Below, in pieces: positions 1 through 7,901 of a stretch of 14,676 nt of DNA. The notes below the pieces were generated by a model, which was not told the origin of the DNA, searched no databases, and worked only from the letters and a program-made list of their open reading frames with translations. Numbering within the stretch: the stretch's first letter is position 1; each line of letters opens with the position of its first letter. Made by a program: the position numbers and the translations under genes. Origin of the DNA: Spirochaetaceae bacterium (GTDB lineage Bacteria; Spirochaetota; Spirochaetia; Treponematales; Breznakiellaceae); assembly GCA_031275595.1 (NCBI GenBank), contig JAISOO010000092.1, forward strand, positions 1-14,676. Direction: 5' to 3'.

Positions 1-1799
1 ATCTGGAGAAAAGCGCCCAGCGTTTAGCGGTGGATCATCCGGAATGGATCCCCTGGAGTATGAACACGGAGCAAAAAATCTGGGAACTCCTGCCGGTTTT
101 CGTGAAAGAAGAAAAATGCAAAATGATAACCAATGCCAAGGAAACCCAAATTTTTCTTCCCGCCTTTTACATAAACGTCATCCGGCAGGCCTATACGGCC
201 GGAGAGGCCGGGGAACTGCCCTTTCCCGATGAAAAAACCCTCAAACTGAATATCGCTTCGGATCAGATGAAGGTCCTTTATATTGAACATGACCTGGCCC
301 CCTACCTGGATCACCCCCAGGACACGATTTTACCCATCATTAAATTTACGTTTCCCCGGGACCTGCCGGGCATGATAATTCTCTCGGAGCTGATCCCCCG
401 GAGGCTGTCGGAAATGACCATGCTCAAGGTCCAGAAGTACCTGTGGATCCAGGGCAACAAGGAACATATCCAGAGCAAAATGATATCCCGGTTCCAGGGG
501 CGGGAAGATTATTTACGGGATATGATCAACTATATGATGACCCAGCCCATGAATTGTCTTTACAGCATAGAATCCGGGGGGGAGCTTACCTTCCTTTTCT
601 TCTCCTTTTTCTGTAATCTGATTAAAGGCGAAGTGCTCCAGAAAAACGAGCTAACCGCCCGGGATATCGCGATCCTGCAGGCGATATATATCCTGGAAAT
701 TCTGAACAATTATTACACCAATAAGGTGGTCAGGACCAAGGCCCGGGAAACCGCTTTGAAAAACCTGGGGCTCTGTTTTGACAAGCCTCCCTATTTGTAT
801 AATCTGTCCGCCGTTATGAAATTCAGCGACACCAAGGGGATCCCCCTTTTAGGACAGTATTCCCAGGAAGATCTGGAAACCTATATTAAGACAAAAATCA
901 CCGAACATGGGGAAAACGAACTGCCGGAATTACTGGTGGTCCATGATCTGTCCGGGGAACAGTTTTTTATAAAAAAGACGGTCATCCTGCTCCTCTGCTC
1001 CCGGCTGCTTACCGAAACCCGGCCCACGGTAAAAAAATTGATTTCGGAGCGCTGGCTCAAACTGCTCAAGGACTATGATCGGGAACCCGCAATGGATAAC
1101 GATGACGATTTTGAAAGATTATTAAACCAGCTGACCAAAAAAACCAACCCCATACTGCTCGTGCTTCTACGGGACAATAAGTTGGCTTTGACCTACCACG
1201 AACTGGAAGAAAATACCAATCTCTCGGAAGCCTCAAAACTTTTTGAAAACGGAAGACTGCTCCCCCTTTCGGCACTGCTGATGCTTGACCGAAAGGCGCT
1301 CCTGTCCGATGCCCGGATGTTGCTGCCCTTCTGGTATTCTATCCCCATCCTGATCCATATTATAATGTTCTTTAAAAACCTGGGCAAATCGAAAGCAGCC
1401 CAAAAATCGCAGGATGATGGGGAAACCCCGGAATCAGAATCTTACCTGGACGGTAACAATAACCTGCCGGCCATCCTTAAGGAGCTTGCGGAGGAATATA
1501 TTCCCCGGGGAAAAACCATGGCCGAAGCCCTGGGGGATCAGGAATCCCGGTGGAATACCCGGCTTAATCCCCAGGCAAGAAAAAATCTGGTGGCGGATGT
1601 TAATTCCTATATCTTTGATAAGATGCGGCAGCTGATGCGGCTTTCCAAAAAGCCAAAAATCACCCGGAATTTTCTTGAAGAAACCGCGGCGGCCTTTGTC
1701 TCGGAATCCTCGACGCTGCAGCAGCTGGGGGATTACGACGCGCTCATCACCTACATTAAGCTTTATATCATAAATTTGCTGCAAAATAGAAAAATTTAA
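1..1799 (+). CDS. Large hypothetical protein, 5'-truncated by window edge
   Basis: I do not recognise this protein. The reading frame is open from base 3, so the gene probably begins before the window. A GTG at 30 is the first conventional start inside it, but the codons before it read as ordinary protein (LEKSAQRLA). At least 598 residues are visible. No catalytic motif or signal peptide is evident. Counting from the GTG, residues about 431-449 form one hydrophobic stretch (LLPFWYSIPILIHIIMFF) followed by a Lys-rich segment, so a single membrane contact is possible. The rest alternates charged and aliphatic residues as in an alpha-helical cytoplasmic protein, with a Tyr/Ile/Leu-rich C-terminus. 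It ends about 150 bases before ssb on the same strand. It may be a lineage-specific spirochaete family. The coding call is secure from length and codon use; the function is unknown. Confidence 0.85.
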   Translation, partial: LEKSAQRLAVDHPEWIPWSMNTEQKIWELLPVFVKEEKCKMITNAKETQIFLPAFYINVIRQAYTAGEAGELPFPDEKTLKLNIASDQMKVLYIEHDLAPYLDHPQDTILPIIKFTFPRDLPGMIILSELIPRRLSEMTMLKVQKYLWIQGNKEHIQSKMISRFQGREDYLRDMINYMMTQPMNCLYSIESGGELTFLFFSFFCNLIKGEVLQKNELTARDIAILQAIYILEILNNYYTNKVVRTKARETALKNLGLCFDKPPYLYNLSAVMKFSDTKGIPLLGQYSQEDLETYIKTKITEHGENELPELLVVHDLSGEQFFIKKTVILLLCSRLLTETRPTVKKLISERWLKLLKDYDREPAMDNDDDFERLLNQLTKKTNPILLVLLRDNKLALTYHELEENTNLSEASKLFENGRLLPLSALLMLDRKALLSDARMLLPFWYSIPILIHIIMFFKNLGKSKAAQKSQDDGETPESESYLDGNNNLPAILKELAEEYIPRGKTMAEALGDQESRWNTRLNPQARKNLVADVNSYIFDKMRQLMRLSKKPKITRNFLEETAAAFVSESSTLQQLGDYDALITYIKLYIINLLQNRKI

Positions 1800-1846
1800 G
1801 CCCCGTATTGAAGCGCCATGTATATCGGATCCATATAAGAGGTATC

Positions 1847-1939
1847 ATGGACATTCTTCGGCTGCTTAAGGATCCGTTGGATTTAGGCCCCAGGGAATCC
1901 ATGACCGGCGCGGTACAAAGCGCCGGATCAACCATTTAG
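1847..1939 (+). CDS. Possible 30-residue small ORF upstream of ssb
   Basis: An ATG at 1847 follows a purine-rich site AAGAGG (1837-1842) at short spacing and opens 30 codons ending at TAG 1937-1939. The product begins MDILRLLKDPLDLGPRE and has no Cys, signal peptide or known motif. It fills most of the gap between the large upstream gene and ssb, and its stop lies just before the ssb ribosome-binding site, an arrangement that would permit translational coupling. Length alone proves nothing, so it may be chance. Confidence 0.25.
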   Translation: MDILRLLKDPLDLGPRESMTGAVQSAGSTI

Positions 1940-1951
1940 CGGGAGGCGTTT

Positions 1952-2380
1952 ATGAATAACCTCAACTCCATCCTGATTGAAGGCAACCTGGTTCGGGATC
2001 CCCTTCTCCGTTCCACCGCCAAGGGGACCCCCCTTTGTACCTTCAGTCTCGCTTCAAATCGTTTCTTTAAACAAGATTCGGTATTGGAAAAAGAAGTAGG
2101 GTTTTTTGACGTGGAAACCTGGTCAAAATTAGCGGAAAGCTGCTATAACCTGGGTCACAAAGGCAGAGGGGTACGGGTTGTGGGCAGGTTAAAACAGGAT
2201 CGCTGGATCGGAACCGATGGAAAACCCAGATCCAAGGTTACCATCGTGGCGGAGCACGTGGAGTTCCGCCCTGACTTTAAGAAAGAGGAGGAATCCGTAT
2301 CCGGAAACACCGTGGCGCGTGAAGCTTTTTCAGAAATGCCGGTCGAGGAGGAACAAATATTAGAACCGGTAAGTTTCTAA
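1952..2380 (+). CDS. ssb: Single-stranded DNA-binding protein
   Basis: SSB coats single-stranded DNA in replication, recombination and repair. This 142-residue protein carries an N-terminal OB fold over roughly residues 1-108: an opening NSILIEGNLVRDP, a central FFDVETWSKLAE and the closing VTIVAEHVEFRPDF. Trp57 and Trp85 are candidate stacking residues. The C-terminal part after 110 is a short acidic tail ending EEEQILEPVSF. It keeps the acidic-plus-terminal-Phe character of the SSB protein-interaction tip but lacks the usual DDIPF wording and a long Gly/Gln linker. The start is fixed by GGGAGG at 1941-1946, five bases before the ATG. Unlike many bacteria, it is not flanked by rpsF and rpsR here; the upstream neighbour is an unknown protein. 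A terminator follows directly. Confidence 0.93.
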   Translation: MNNLNSILIEGNLVRDPLLRSTAKGTPLCTFSLASNRFFKQDSVLEKEVGFFDVETWSKLAESCYNLGHKGRGVRVVGRLKQDRWIGTDGKPRSKVTIVAEHVEFRPDFKKEEESVSGNTVAREAFSEMPVEEEQILEPVSF

Positions 2381-2384
2381 TGGC

Positions 2385-2421
2385 GGCTGTTCCAAAATTT
2401 TAGCTTTTGGAACGGCTTTTT
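2385..2421 (+). terminator. Rho-independent terminator of ssb
   Basis: Arms GTTCCAAAA (2389-2397) and TTTTGGAAC (2405-2413) pair perfectly. The stem extends outward by about three pairs including a U-G wobble, and is followed by TTTTT at 2417-2421. It begins five bases after the ssb stop codon. Confidence 0.75.
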
Positions 2422-2471
2422 GCCTCTGGAGAAAATTGCATAAGCCGTCAATGCGTAACTTATAAGAGAAA

Positions 2472-2588
2472 GCTTTCCCAAAACTTCAGTTTTTGGGAAA
2501 GCAACCTTAGATTTATGGGAAAAAGCGGGCTTTAGACCGCTTTTTCAAGAGCATTTCCTAAAACTAACCGGGTTTTGGGAAATGCTCA
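2472..2588 (+). repeat. 117-bp dispersed hairpin element, copy 1
   Basis: This segment matches the reverse complement of 10632-10748 without gaps, with six mismatches by eye. It contains three stem-loops in order. The first has arms GCTTTCCCAAAA 2472-2483 and TTTTGGGAAAGC 2491-2502. The second has GAAAAAGCGG 2519-2528 paired with CCGCTTTTTC 2537-2546, symmetrical with A and T runs and so able to act as a terminator in both directions. The third pairs 2549-2564 with 2572-2587 through one T-G wobble. Between the first two lies the conserved AACCTTAGATTTATGG. It has no ORF or transposase. AAAATTGCATAA at 2432-2443 precedes it, and a similar string flanks copy 2. Confidence 0.85.
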
Positions 2589-2610
2589 GAGATGAGCAAT
2601 TTTCTCCCTA

Positions 2611-2692
2611 AGCCTGTTCCAAAACCGGCCTGGTTTTGGAACAGGCTCAACGGTTTAAGCTTTTCCCAAAACCAGGCCGGTTTTGGGAAAAG
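2611..2692 (+). repeat. Pair of mirrored perfect hairpins
   Basis: Hairpin A has a 16-bp perfect stem (2611-2626 with 2632-2647) and loop GGCCT. Hairpin B has a 14-bp perfect stem (2660-2673 with 2679-2692) and loop AGGCC. The inner 21 bases of A (2619-2639) are the exact reverse complement of the inner 21 bases of B (2666-2686), while the outer stems differ (AGCCTGTT in A, CTTTTC in B). The loops are complementary to each other. They sit in the 409-base gap between ssb and the SIS gene. What remains of that gap, 2422-2471 and 2693-2789, shows nothing else strong beyond a possible promoter. Confidence 0.85.
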
Positions 2693-2712
2693 TCCTATTT
2701 TAACGATAAAAT
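2683..2712 (+). promoter_or_regulatory. Possible promoter of the SIS isomerase gene
   Basis: TTGGGA (2683-2688, in the right arm of the preceding hairpin) and TAAAAT (2707-2712) are 18 bases apart and resemble -35 and -10 hexamers. The gene start is about 75 bases further on. This is pattern matching only. Confidence 0.25.
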
Positions 2713-2789
2713 TCAATCCAGCGGGATAGGGACCGGGCGGTCTTAAAGGGCTCATCTTTGAAACCGGCTCCACCGGTAAGGGGTTTATT

Positions 2790-3428
2790 ATGAAGGATTA
2801 TCATCCTGTTTTTAACGTATTGTTTGAACGGTATACAGCGCTGGCCCCCTGCGCCGCCGACATAGTGCTTGCCGGGGAACTCCTGGAAAAGGGGATTCGG
2901 GAAGGGAAAAAAATTCTCCTCTGCGGTAACGGGGGCAGCGCGGCGGACGCGGATCATATCACCGGCGAATTGGTAAAGTCCTTTTGCCGGCCGCGGCCCG
3001 TTGAGGCGGCGCTGGGGGAGAAGCTCCGGGCCTTGGACCGTGAAAAAGGCGAAACCCTGGCCCGGTCATTACAGGGGGGTATTCCGGCTATTAATTTAAC
3101 CGGTCATACCGCCCTGTCCACCGCTTTCGGAAACGACGTGGATCCCTACCAGGTATTCGCCCAGCAGACCCTGGTGTACGGCGCCGAAGGGGACATCCTT
3201 TGGGGGATCTCCACCTCGGGCAATGCCAAAAATGTTTATTACGCCGCCCTGGTTGCCCAGGCCAAGGATATGCGGGTTCTGGGTATGACCGGAAAAGACG
3301 GCGGCCTCTTGAAACAACGCTGCGATGTCTGTATCAAAGTTCCAAAAACAAAAACCTATGAGGTGCAGGAATTACACCTCCCCGTATACCACGCCCTCTG
3401 CCTTTACCTGGAAGCATGTTTCTGGTAA
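2790..3428 (+). CDS. gmhA: SIS-domain sugar-phosphate isomerase, GmhA-like
   Basis: This is a 212-residue SIS-domain protein resembling phosphoheptose isomerase, which converts sedoheptulose 7-phosphate to D-glycero-manno-heptose 7-phosphate for heptose-containing glycans. The phosphosugar loop GNGGSAADADH (46-56), GNDVDPYQVFAQQ (114-126), the second loop GISTSGNAKNV (139-149), TGKDGG (167-172) and the closing VQELHLPVYH (192-201) all follow GmhA. E60 and H201 align with the catalytic Glu and His by memory of the family. It is longer than E. coli GmhA (192 residues) because of a charged insertion at about 66-93, before IPAINLT. AAGGGG at 2776-2781 supports the ATG. No other heptose gene is present, so a different keto-sugar phosphate or a DiaA-like regulatory role remains possible. 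Its 3' end overlaps the opposing U32 gene by 25 bases. Confidence 0.8.
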   Translation: MKDYHPVFNVLFERYTALAPCAADIVLAGELLEKGIREGKKILLCGNGGSAADADHITGELVKSFCRPRPVEAALGEKLRALDREKGETLARSLQGGIPAINLTGHTALSTAFGNDVDPYQVFAQQTLVYGAEGDILWGISTSGNAKNVYYAALVAQAKDMRVLGMTGKDGGLLKQRCDVCIKVPKTKTYEVQELHLPVYHALCLYLEACFW

Positions 3429-5545
3429 GTACCAGGGGAGCCAGGCCCGGCAACGCGCTCGTCCGTGGGGGTATAAAACCCGTCTTTCCAGTTAAAACGG
3501 CAGGTATTGGGCAGGGGAAGGGCGTTCCTGACCGCGGCCATAATGTCCTTGTAGTCCTTTTTCTTTAAGACAGGGCCTGAAAAATCCAGGATAAAGCGAC
3601 TAAACCCCGCGGTTTTAAGAAAGGGGGTTTTATCGCCGATATAAAAGGGTTTTTCCGGAATAACCAGGGAACCGCTGTTGTTATTGATAAGCCGGAACTG
3701 TTCCCCCCGGCTGTCCTGAAATTTACTCAAACGATACACCTCCCCCAGGTTAGCCCGGATCCGGAACAGGGCCGGATAGGCAAAGAGGGTGATAAAGACC
3801 CCGGCTCTGCGGCCGGCTTCAACGGTACGCTCCAGATTCTGACGGTTGTTTTCCAGGGGAGAGACCACAAAGTCCGTACCGAGGGAGGCAACAAAAGCAA
3901 GCGCCCAGCGGTTAAAGGTATAAAGGTAAGGCCCGGCAATAAGGGAAGCGGCTTTGCCCCGAAAATAAGAAAAATGCCCCGGATTATTGACCACAAACTG
4001 GCAATACCCCCGCTCCATGAGCAGCGGAATCTCTGCTTCCAAGGCTTTTTCCCGGGCCTGGGGAAAATAAGGATCCAGGGCCAGGATGATTTCTCCGGGG
4101 CTAAAGGGCAGGGAGGGCTTTTCGCCCAAAAGAAAATCCGCAATCCGGCAGTTGTAGGTCAAGAGCACCCGTACCGGCCGGACCGCCTGGAGGACATACA
4201 GGGCTTCAATTTCCGAAACCGCCCCGTAGAACCCCTCGGGGAAGGCCCGGGTTTCATTTTTTTTCAGCCCCGGCAGGGTTATATCCGGGGCTTTTTCCCG
4301 GCCCGGTAAACGGCGGAAACCCTCCGTGCTTTGAGGTATCACCGGGGGATACCGTTTGGACATACCCTTGGTTTGGATAAGATAAACCGAATCCCCGGTT
4401 TCAAAGCCCTCGGGAATGGAGACCCAGCGGTTTTTTCCCTCATCCTCAACAAAATGTATCCTTTGGGACCGGCGTTCCGAATCATCCGCCCGGTGCAGCC
4501 GGATCGAATCCCCGAGGCCCAGCGCCGGGACCCCGCCGGGGATCAGGCCCCGGCGCTCCCCGCCGCTCCCCCGGGTCTTGAGGATAGTCCCCAGGGGTAT
4601 GCCGGTTCCCCCGTCCTGATCCGCCTTGAGCCACGAAACCCTTCGATCCCCTTCCGCGGCGGTCCCCCTGCCGGTATAGACCCCGTCAAAATAAAAGGCC
4701 GTTTTGGTCCGGGCAAAATCATTGCGAAGGATGGCAAGCCCTTCGGCTGTCACCTTTTCAGGATGAGCCCCCAGGCCGTCCAGTACCCGCCGGTAGGCGG
4801 CTACCACGGTTCCCACATATTCGGCGCTTTTCATCCTCCCCTCTATCTTGAAGGAATTCACCCCGGCTTCTATCAAATCAGGAACCCGCTCCAAAAGCTG
4901 TAGGTCCGCAGGGCTAAAATAGTAGCCCTGCCCCTCCCCGTCCTGGTAAATTCGGCGGCAGGCCTGGGTACACATACCCCGGTTGGCGGATTTTCCCCCC
5001 AGGAAACTTGAAAAAAGACACAACCCCGAAACGCTTACACAGAGGGCTCCATGGACAAAGACCTCCAGTTCCAGGTTGGTTTTTCCCCGGATATCCCGGA
5101 TCTCCCCCAGGCTGAGTTCCCGGGCCAGAACCACCCGGGAAACCCCGTGTTTGGAAAGGGCATTACCCCCCCGGGCAGAGGCGATATTCATCTGGGTAGA
5201 GGCATGGAGTTTAAGGGAAGGAAAATTATCCCTGGCCATCCGGAGGATCCCAAAATCCTGTACGATAATGCCGTCAGGCCCCAGGCCGGAGAGGTAGTTA
5301 AGGAGCTGATACACCCGGTCGGCTTCCCGCTGCTCAAAAACGGTATTTACCGTTACATAGAGCTTCCGTCCCATCCGGTGCAGGGTCCGAAGGGCCCCCT
5401 CAAACTGGGAATAGGCAAAGTTGGCGCTCCGCATCCGGGCATTAAAACTTTTCAGGCCCAGGTAAACCCCGTCCGCCCCCTCCCCGACGGCGGCCGCCAA
5501 CGCCTCCGGAGAACCCGCCGGGGCCAACAATTCAACCTTTCCCAT
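3404..5545 (-). CDS. Peptidase U32-family protein (RlhA/TrhP-like)
   Basis: Members of this family, despite the 'peptidase' name, include RNA hydroxylases TrhP (tRNA U34) and RlhA (23S rRNA) and the ubiquinone factors UbiU/UbiV, several of which carry iron-sulphur clusters. The start MGKVELLAPAGSPEALAAAV is the typical family N-terminus and gives 713 residues. The signature region has EVFVHGALCVSVSGLC followed by NRGMCTQACR, with four Cys at about 169, 176, 192 and 196. Length is nearer RlhA (653 residues) than TrhP, implying an extra C-terminal domain. A TTG at 5617 would add 24 residues, but these look non-native and a promoter overlaps them, so I chose the ATG at 5545. It follows argD on the same strand after about 120 bases, with no evident link to arginine synthesis. 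Exact substrate cannot be told. Confidence 0.88.
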   Translation of the reverse strand: MGKVELLAPAGSPEALAAAVGEGADGVYLGLKSFNARMRSANFAYSQFEGALRTLHRMGRKLYVTVNTVFEQREADRVYQLLNYLSGLGPDGIIVQDFGILRMARDNFPSLKLHASTQMNIASARGGNALSKHGVSRVVLARELSLGEIRDIRGKTNLELEVFVHGALCVSVSGLCLFSSFLGGKSANRGMCTQACRRIYQDGEGQGYYFSPADLQLLERVPDLIEAGVNSFKIEGRMKSAEYVGTVVAAYRRVLDGLGAHPEKVTAEGLAILRNDFARTKTAFYFDGVYTGRGTAAEGDRRVSWLKADQDGGTGIPLGTILKTRGSGGERRGLIPGGVPALGLGDSIRLHRADDSERRSQRIHFVEDEGKNRWVSIPEGFETGDSVYLIQTKGMSKRYPPVIPQSTEGFRRLPGREKAPDITLPGLKKNETRAFPEGFYGAVSEIEALYVLQAVRPVRVLLTYNCRIADFLLGEKPSLPFSPGEIILALDPYFPQAREKALEAEIPLLMERGYCQFVVNNPGHFSYFRGKAASLIAGPYLYTFNRWALAFVASLGTDFVVSPLENNRQNLERTVEAGRRAGVFITLFAYPALFRIRANLGEVYRLSKFQDSRGEQFRLINNNSGSLVIPEKPFYIGDKTPFLKTAGFSRFILDFSGPVLKKKDYKDIMAAVRNALPLPNTCRFNWKDGFYTPTDERVAGPGSPGTYQKHASR

Positions 5546-5588
5546 ATACCAGCCCCAAGGCTCGTTCAAACAAAAACATCCTGCCGTT

Positions 5589-5617
5589 ACTATAAAGCCA
5601 ATAGGGATTCGGCACAA
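5589..5617 (-). promoter_or_regulatory. Possible promoter of the U32 gene
   Basis: On the minus strand TTGTGC (5617-5612) and TATAGT (5594-5589) are 17 bases apart. Transcription would start some 35 bases before the ATG at 5545, inside the argD-U32 gap, so the U32 gene may be transcribed separately from arg. The -35 match is weak. Confidence 0.35.
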
Positions 5618-5668
5618 GCGGCGGGCGCGGCCGGCGCGTAAGCCGCGGCTGATATTTCCGCCTGACTA

Positions 5669-6838
5669 TCACACCTCCCCGAGTACCAGTTGCAGGATAT
5701 TCAAAGCCTTTTCGATCTCGTTATCGCTGATAATGTAGGGGGGAAGGAAACGCAAAGTATGGGTCCCCGCGGAAAGGATCAGGAGCCCCTGGGCCAGGGA
5801 AGCCTCCAGCACCGGCCAGGCTTCAACGGTGATATCCACGCCGATCATCAGGCCCCGGCCCCGGATCTCCCGGATCTTCGGATGATCCCAGGACCGGAGG
5901 AGCTCCTGAATCTTTTCTCCTTTCCTGCGGATCTCCCGCAAAAATTGAGGCTTTTGCACCGTATCAAGCACCACGAGGCCCGCGGCGGCGGCCAGGGGAT
6001 TTCCTCCAAAAGTGGAGCCGTGATCCCCGGACTCAAAGACATCCGCCGTTTTTTTACCCCCCAGCACCGCCCCCACGGGAACTCCCCCGGAAAGACCCTT
6101 GGCCAGGGTTACCACGTCGGGCTTGACTCCGTAGGCCTCGCAGGCCAGGAAGGTTCCGGTCCGCCCCACCCCGCACTGGATCTCGTCACACATGAGGAGT
6201 ATATCCCGGTCCGCGCAAAACCGGGCGGCGGCCGTAATATAGGCCTCTTCCTGGGGGATGATACCGCTTTCACCCTGGACAGGCTCCATGAGGAACCCCG
6301 CCACGGAGGAAGGGTCCAGGGCCTGATCCAGAGCCTCTATATCCCCGGGGGGCACAAAAAGGAAACCCTCGGTAAAGGGGCCGAAGTATTGATGAAACTT
6401 TTCCTGCCCCGTGGCGGCAAGGGTGGTAATGGTCCTGCCGTGGAAACTCCCCTTGAGGGTAACGATCCGGTGCCGTCCGGGCCCGTATTTTTTAAGGGAA
6501 TATTTTCGGGCTATTTTGCAGGCCCCTTCATTGGCCTCCGCCCCGGAATTAGCCAAAAAGACCTTCCGCATCCCCACCGGGGCGCAGGCGGCCGCCAGTT
6601 TTTCCGCAAAGGCCAGGGACACATCGCTCTGGTAGTAATTACTCACATGGTTGATTTTCGCCGCCTGCTTCGAAATAGCCTTGACCAAGGCCGGGTAACC
6701 GTGACCCAAACAGTTCACCGCGATACCGGCGGTAAAATCCAGGTAATGCTTTCCGTTGACATCCGAAAGCCAGGCCCCCTCTCCTTTGACAAAGGTTACG
6801 GGCAGCCGGTGATAGGTATTCATAAATACATCCGTCAT
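5669..6838 (-). CDS. argD: Acetylornithine aminotransferase
   Basis: ArgD is a PLP enzyme that transfers an amino group from glutamate to N-acetylglutamate 5-semialdehyde, giving N2-acetylornithine. The 389-residue protein is full length for class III aminotransferases. Visible motifs are the cofactor phosphate loop SGAEANE (98-104), the FHGRT segment (132-136), CDEIQCGVGRTG (217-228) with Asp218 for the pyridine nitrogen, and TLAKGLSGG (244-252) with Lys247 as the Schiff-base lysine. Later come GSTFGGNPLA and the C-terminal LRFLPP. GAGGAG upstream fixes the ATG. It starts ten bases after the argB stop, so the two are surely co-transcribed. Homologues such as ornithine or succinylornithine aminotransferases are excluded mainly by context. 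Confidence 0.95.
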   Translation of the reverse strand: MTDVFMNTYHRLPVTFVKGEGAWLSDVNGKHYLDFTAGIAVNCLGHGYPALVKAISKQAAKINHVSNYYQSDVSLAFAEKLAAACAPVGMRKVFLANSGAEANEGACKIARKYSLKKYGPGRHRIVTLKGSFHGRTITTLAATGQEKFHQYFGPFTEGFLFVPPGDIEALDQALDPSSVAGFLMEPVQGESGIIPQEEAYITAAARFCADRDILLMCDEIQCGVGRTGTFLACEAYGVKPDVVTLAKGLSGGVPVGAVLGGKKTADVFESGDHGSTFGGNPLAAAAGLVVLDTVQKPQFLREIRRKGEKIQELLRSWDHPKIREIRGRGLMIGVDITVEAWPVLEASLAQGLLILSAGTHTLRFLPPYIISDNEIEKALNILQLVLGEV

Positions 6839-6848
6839 TGTTTTCTCC

Positions 6849-7721
6849 TCATGTAATCATAGTTCCAATCCCCTCATCGGTAAATAACTCAATAAGCAGG
6901 GCATGGAGCAGGCGTCCGTCGATGATATGGGCTTTTTTGACTCCCCCTTCCAGGGCGAGTCCGCAGCATGCCGCCTTAGGGATCATCCCCTTATTTATCA
7001 CCCCCTCCCGGACAAGGTCCTCCAATTCCGTCTTGGTAAGGACCTTAATTAACGAATCCGGGTCCTCCACATTCCGGAGTATCCCCTGTACGTCGGTCAT
7101 CAGGATGAGTTTTTCCGCCTTCAGCGCCGCGGCGATCTTGGCGGCGGCGGTATCGGCGTTCACATTGAGGACACTCCCCGTGTCTTCCCCGATGCCTAAG
7201 GCCACCGAGGAGATCACCGGGATGGCCCCGGAATCCAGGATGACCTTTAACACCGAAGTTTCCACGGCCTCAACCTCCCCCACCAGGCCCAGATCCTCCT
7301 CCGTAATCCGCCTGGCCTGGAGCAGGGCCCCGTCGATGCCGCAAAGACCCAGGGCCTTGCCCCCGGCCCGTTGGATCAGGGAAGTGATATCCTTATTCAC
7401 CTTACCGCAGAGAACCATCTGCACGATCTCCATGGTCTCCTCGTCGGTGTAACGCAGCCCCCGAACAAACCGGCTTTCCTTGCCTACGGCGGAAAGCATC
7501 GCCCCGATTTCCGGACCGCCTCCGTGGACCAGCACCACCCGGATACCCACACAGGCCATGAGGATCACATCCTGAATCACCGCCGCCTTGAGGGAATCGT
7601 TGATCATGGCGTTTCCCCCGTACTTAACCACCATGGTTTTACCCTGGTATTGTTGTATATAGGGGAGCGCATGGATCAGCACCTCCGCCCGGCCGTTATT
7701 AGAAATCGCCATATCCTTCAT
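6849..7721 (-). CDS. argB: Acetylglutamate kinase
   Basis: ArgB phosphorylates N-acetylglutamate with ATP, the second step to ornithine. The 290-residue protein shows the amino-acid-kinase fold: VVKYGGNAM (31-39) with Lys33 for phosphate transfer, VLVHGGGPEI (63-72), LGLCGIDG, a central NVNADTAAAKIAAAL, LILMTDVQGIL and a C-terminal HIIDGR. Residues about 11-28, AEVLIHALPYIQQYQGKT, form the N-terminal helix known from arginine-inhibited hexameric acetylglutamate kinases, so feedback inhibition by arginine is likely. That is inference; the binding residues were not aligned. AAGGAA precedes the ATG at 7721; an in-frame ATG three codons later is a possible alternative. A structured spacer of about 180 bases separates it from argJ. 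Confidence 0.95.
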   Translation of the reverse strand: MKDMAISNNGRAEVLIHALPYIQQYQGKTMVVKYGGNAMINDSLKAAVIQDVILMACVGIRVVLVHGGGPEIGAMLSAVGKESRFVRGLRYTDEETMEIVQMVLCGKVNKDITSLIQRAGGKALGLCGIDGALLQARRITEEDLGLVGEVEAVETSVLKVILDSGAIPVISSVALGIGEDTGSVLNVNADTAAAKIAAALKAEKLILMTDVQGILRNVEDPDSLIKVLTKTELEDLVREGVINKGMIPKAACCGLALEGGVKKAHIIDGRLLHALLIELFTDEGIGTMIT

Positions 7722-7768
7722 TTTATTTCCTTAATTTAATCAAACCTATCGCAAAACAACGCCTTACC

Positions 7769-7895
7769 GGTTCCTGGGAGCCTGTCGTACTGGCGGAATT
7801 TTTGCATGGTCATGCAAAAATTCCCGATTGTCGGGGCTCCGGGAACCTTCGGCTCGAATGCGATTTGTAAATCTAAGGTTGCGCCGAAGCGCAAC
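7769..7895 (-). other. Structured argJ-argB spacer with nested stem-loops
   Basis: Within the arg transcript this spacer holds two structures. The first, just after the argJ stop, is GTTGCGC-TTCG-GCGCAAC (7895-7878), a perfect 7-bp stem closed by the stable C(UUCG)G tetraloop and followed directly by CTTAGATTTA. The second is a long nested stem: an inner perfect 13-bp pair 7795-7807 with 7812-7824, and an outer imperfect pair 7769-7782 with 7835-7847. No U-run follows either one, so they look more like processing or stability elements, or repeat insertions, than terminators. Confidence 0.7.
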
Positions 7896-7901
7896 AAACC
7901 C

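Noticed and set aside
2472..2692. CRISPR array or integron attC array in the hairpin cluster
   Set aside because: There is no regular repeat-spacer spacing, no cas gene or integrase, and the units are hairpins of unequal length.
5690..6856. Long + strand frame of 388 codons opposite argD
   Set aside because: A shadow of argD in GC-rich sequence: rich in Gly, Pro and His with no domain, while argD has every family motif.
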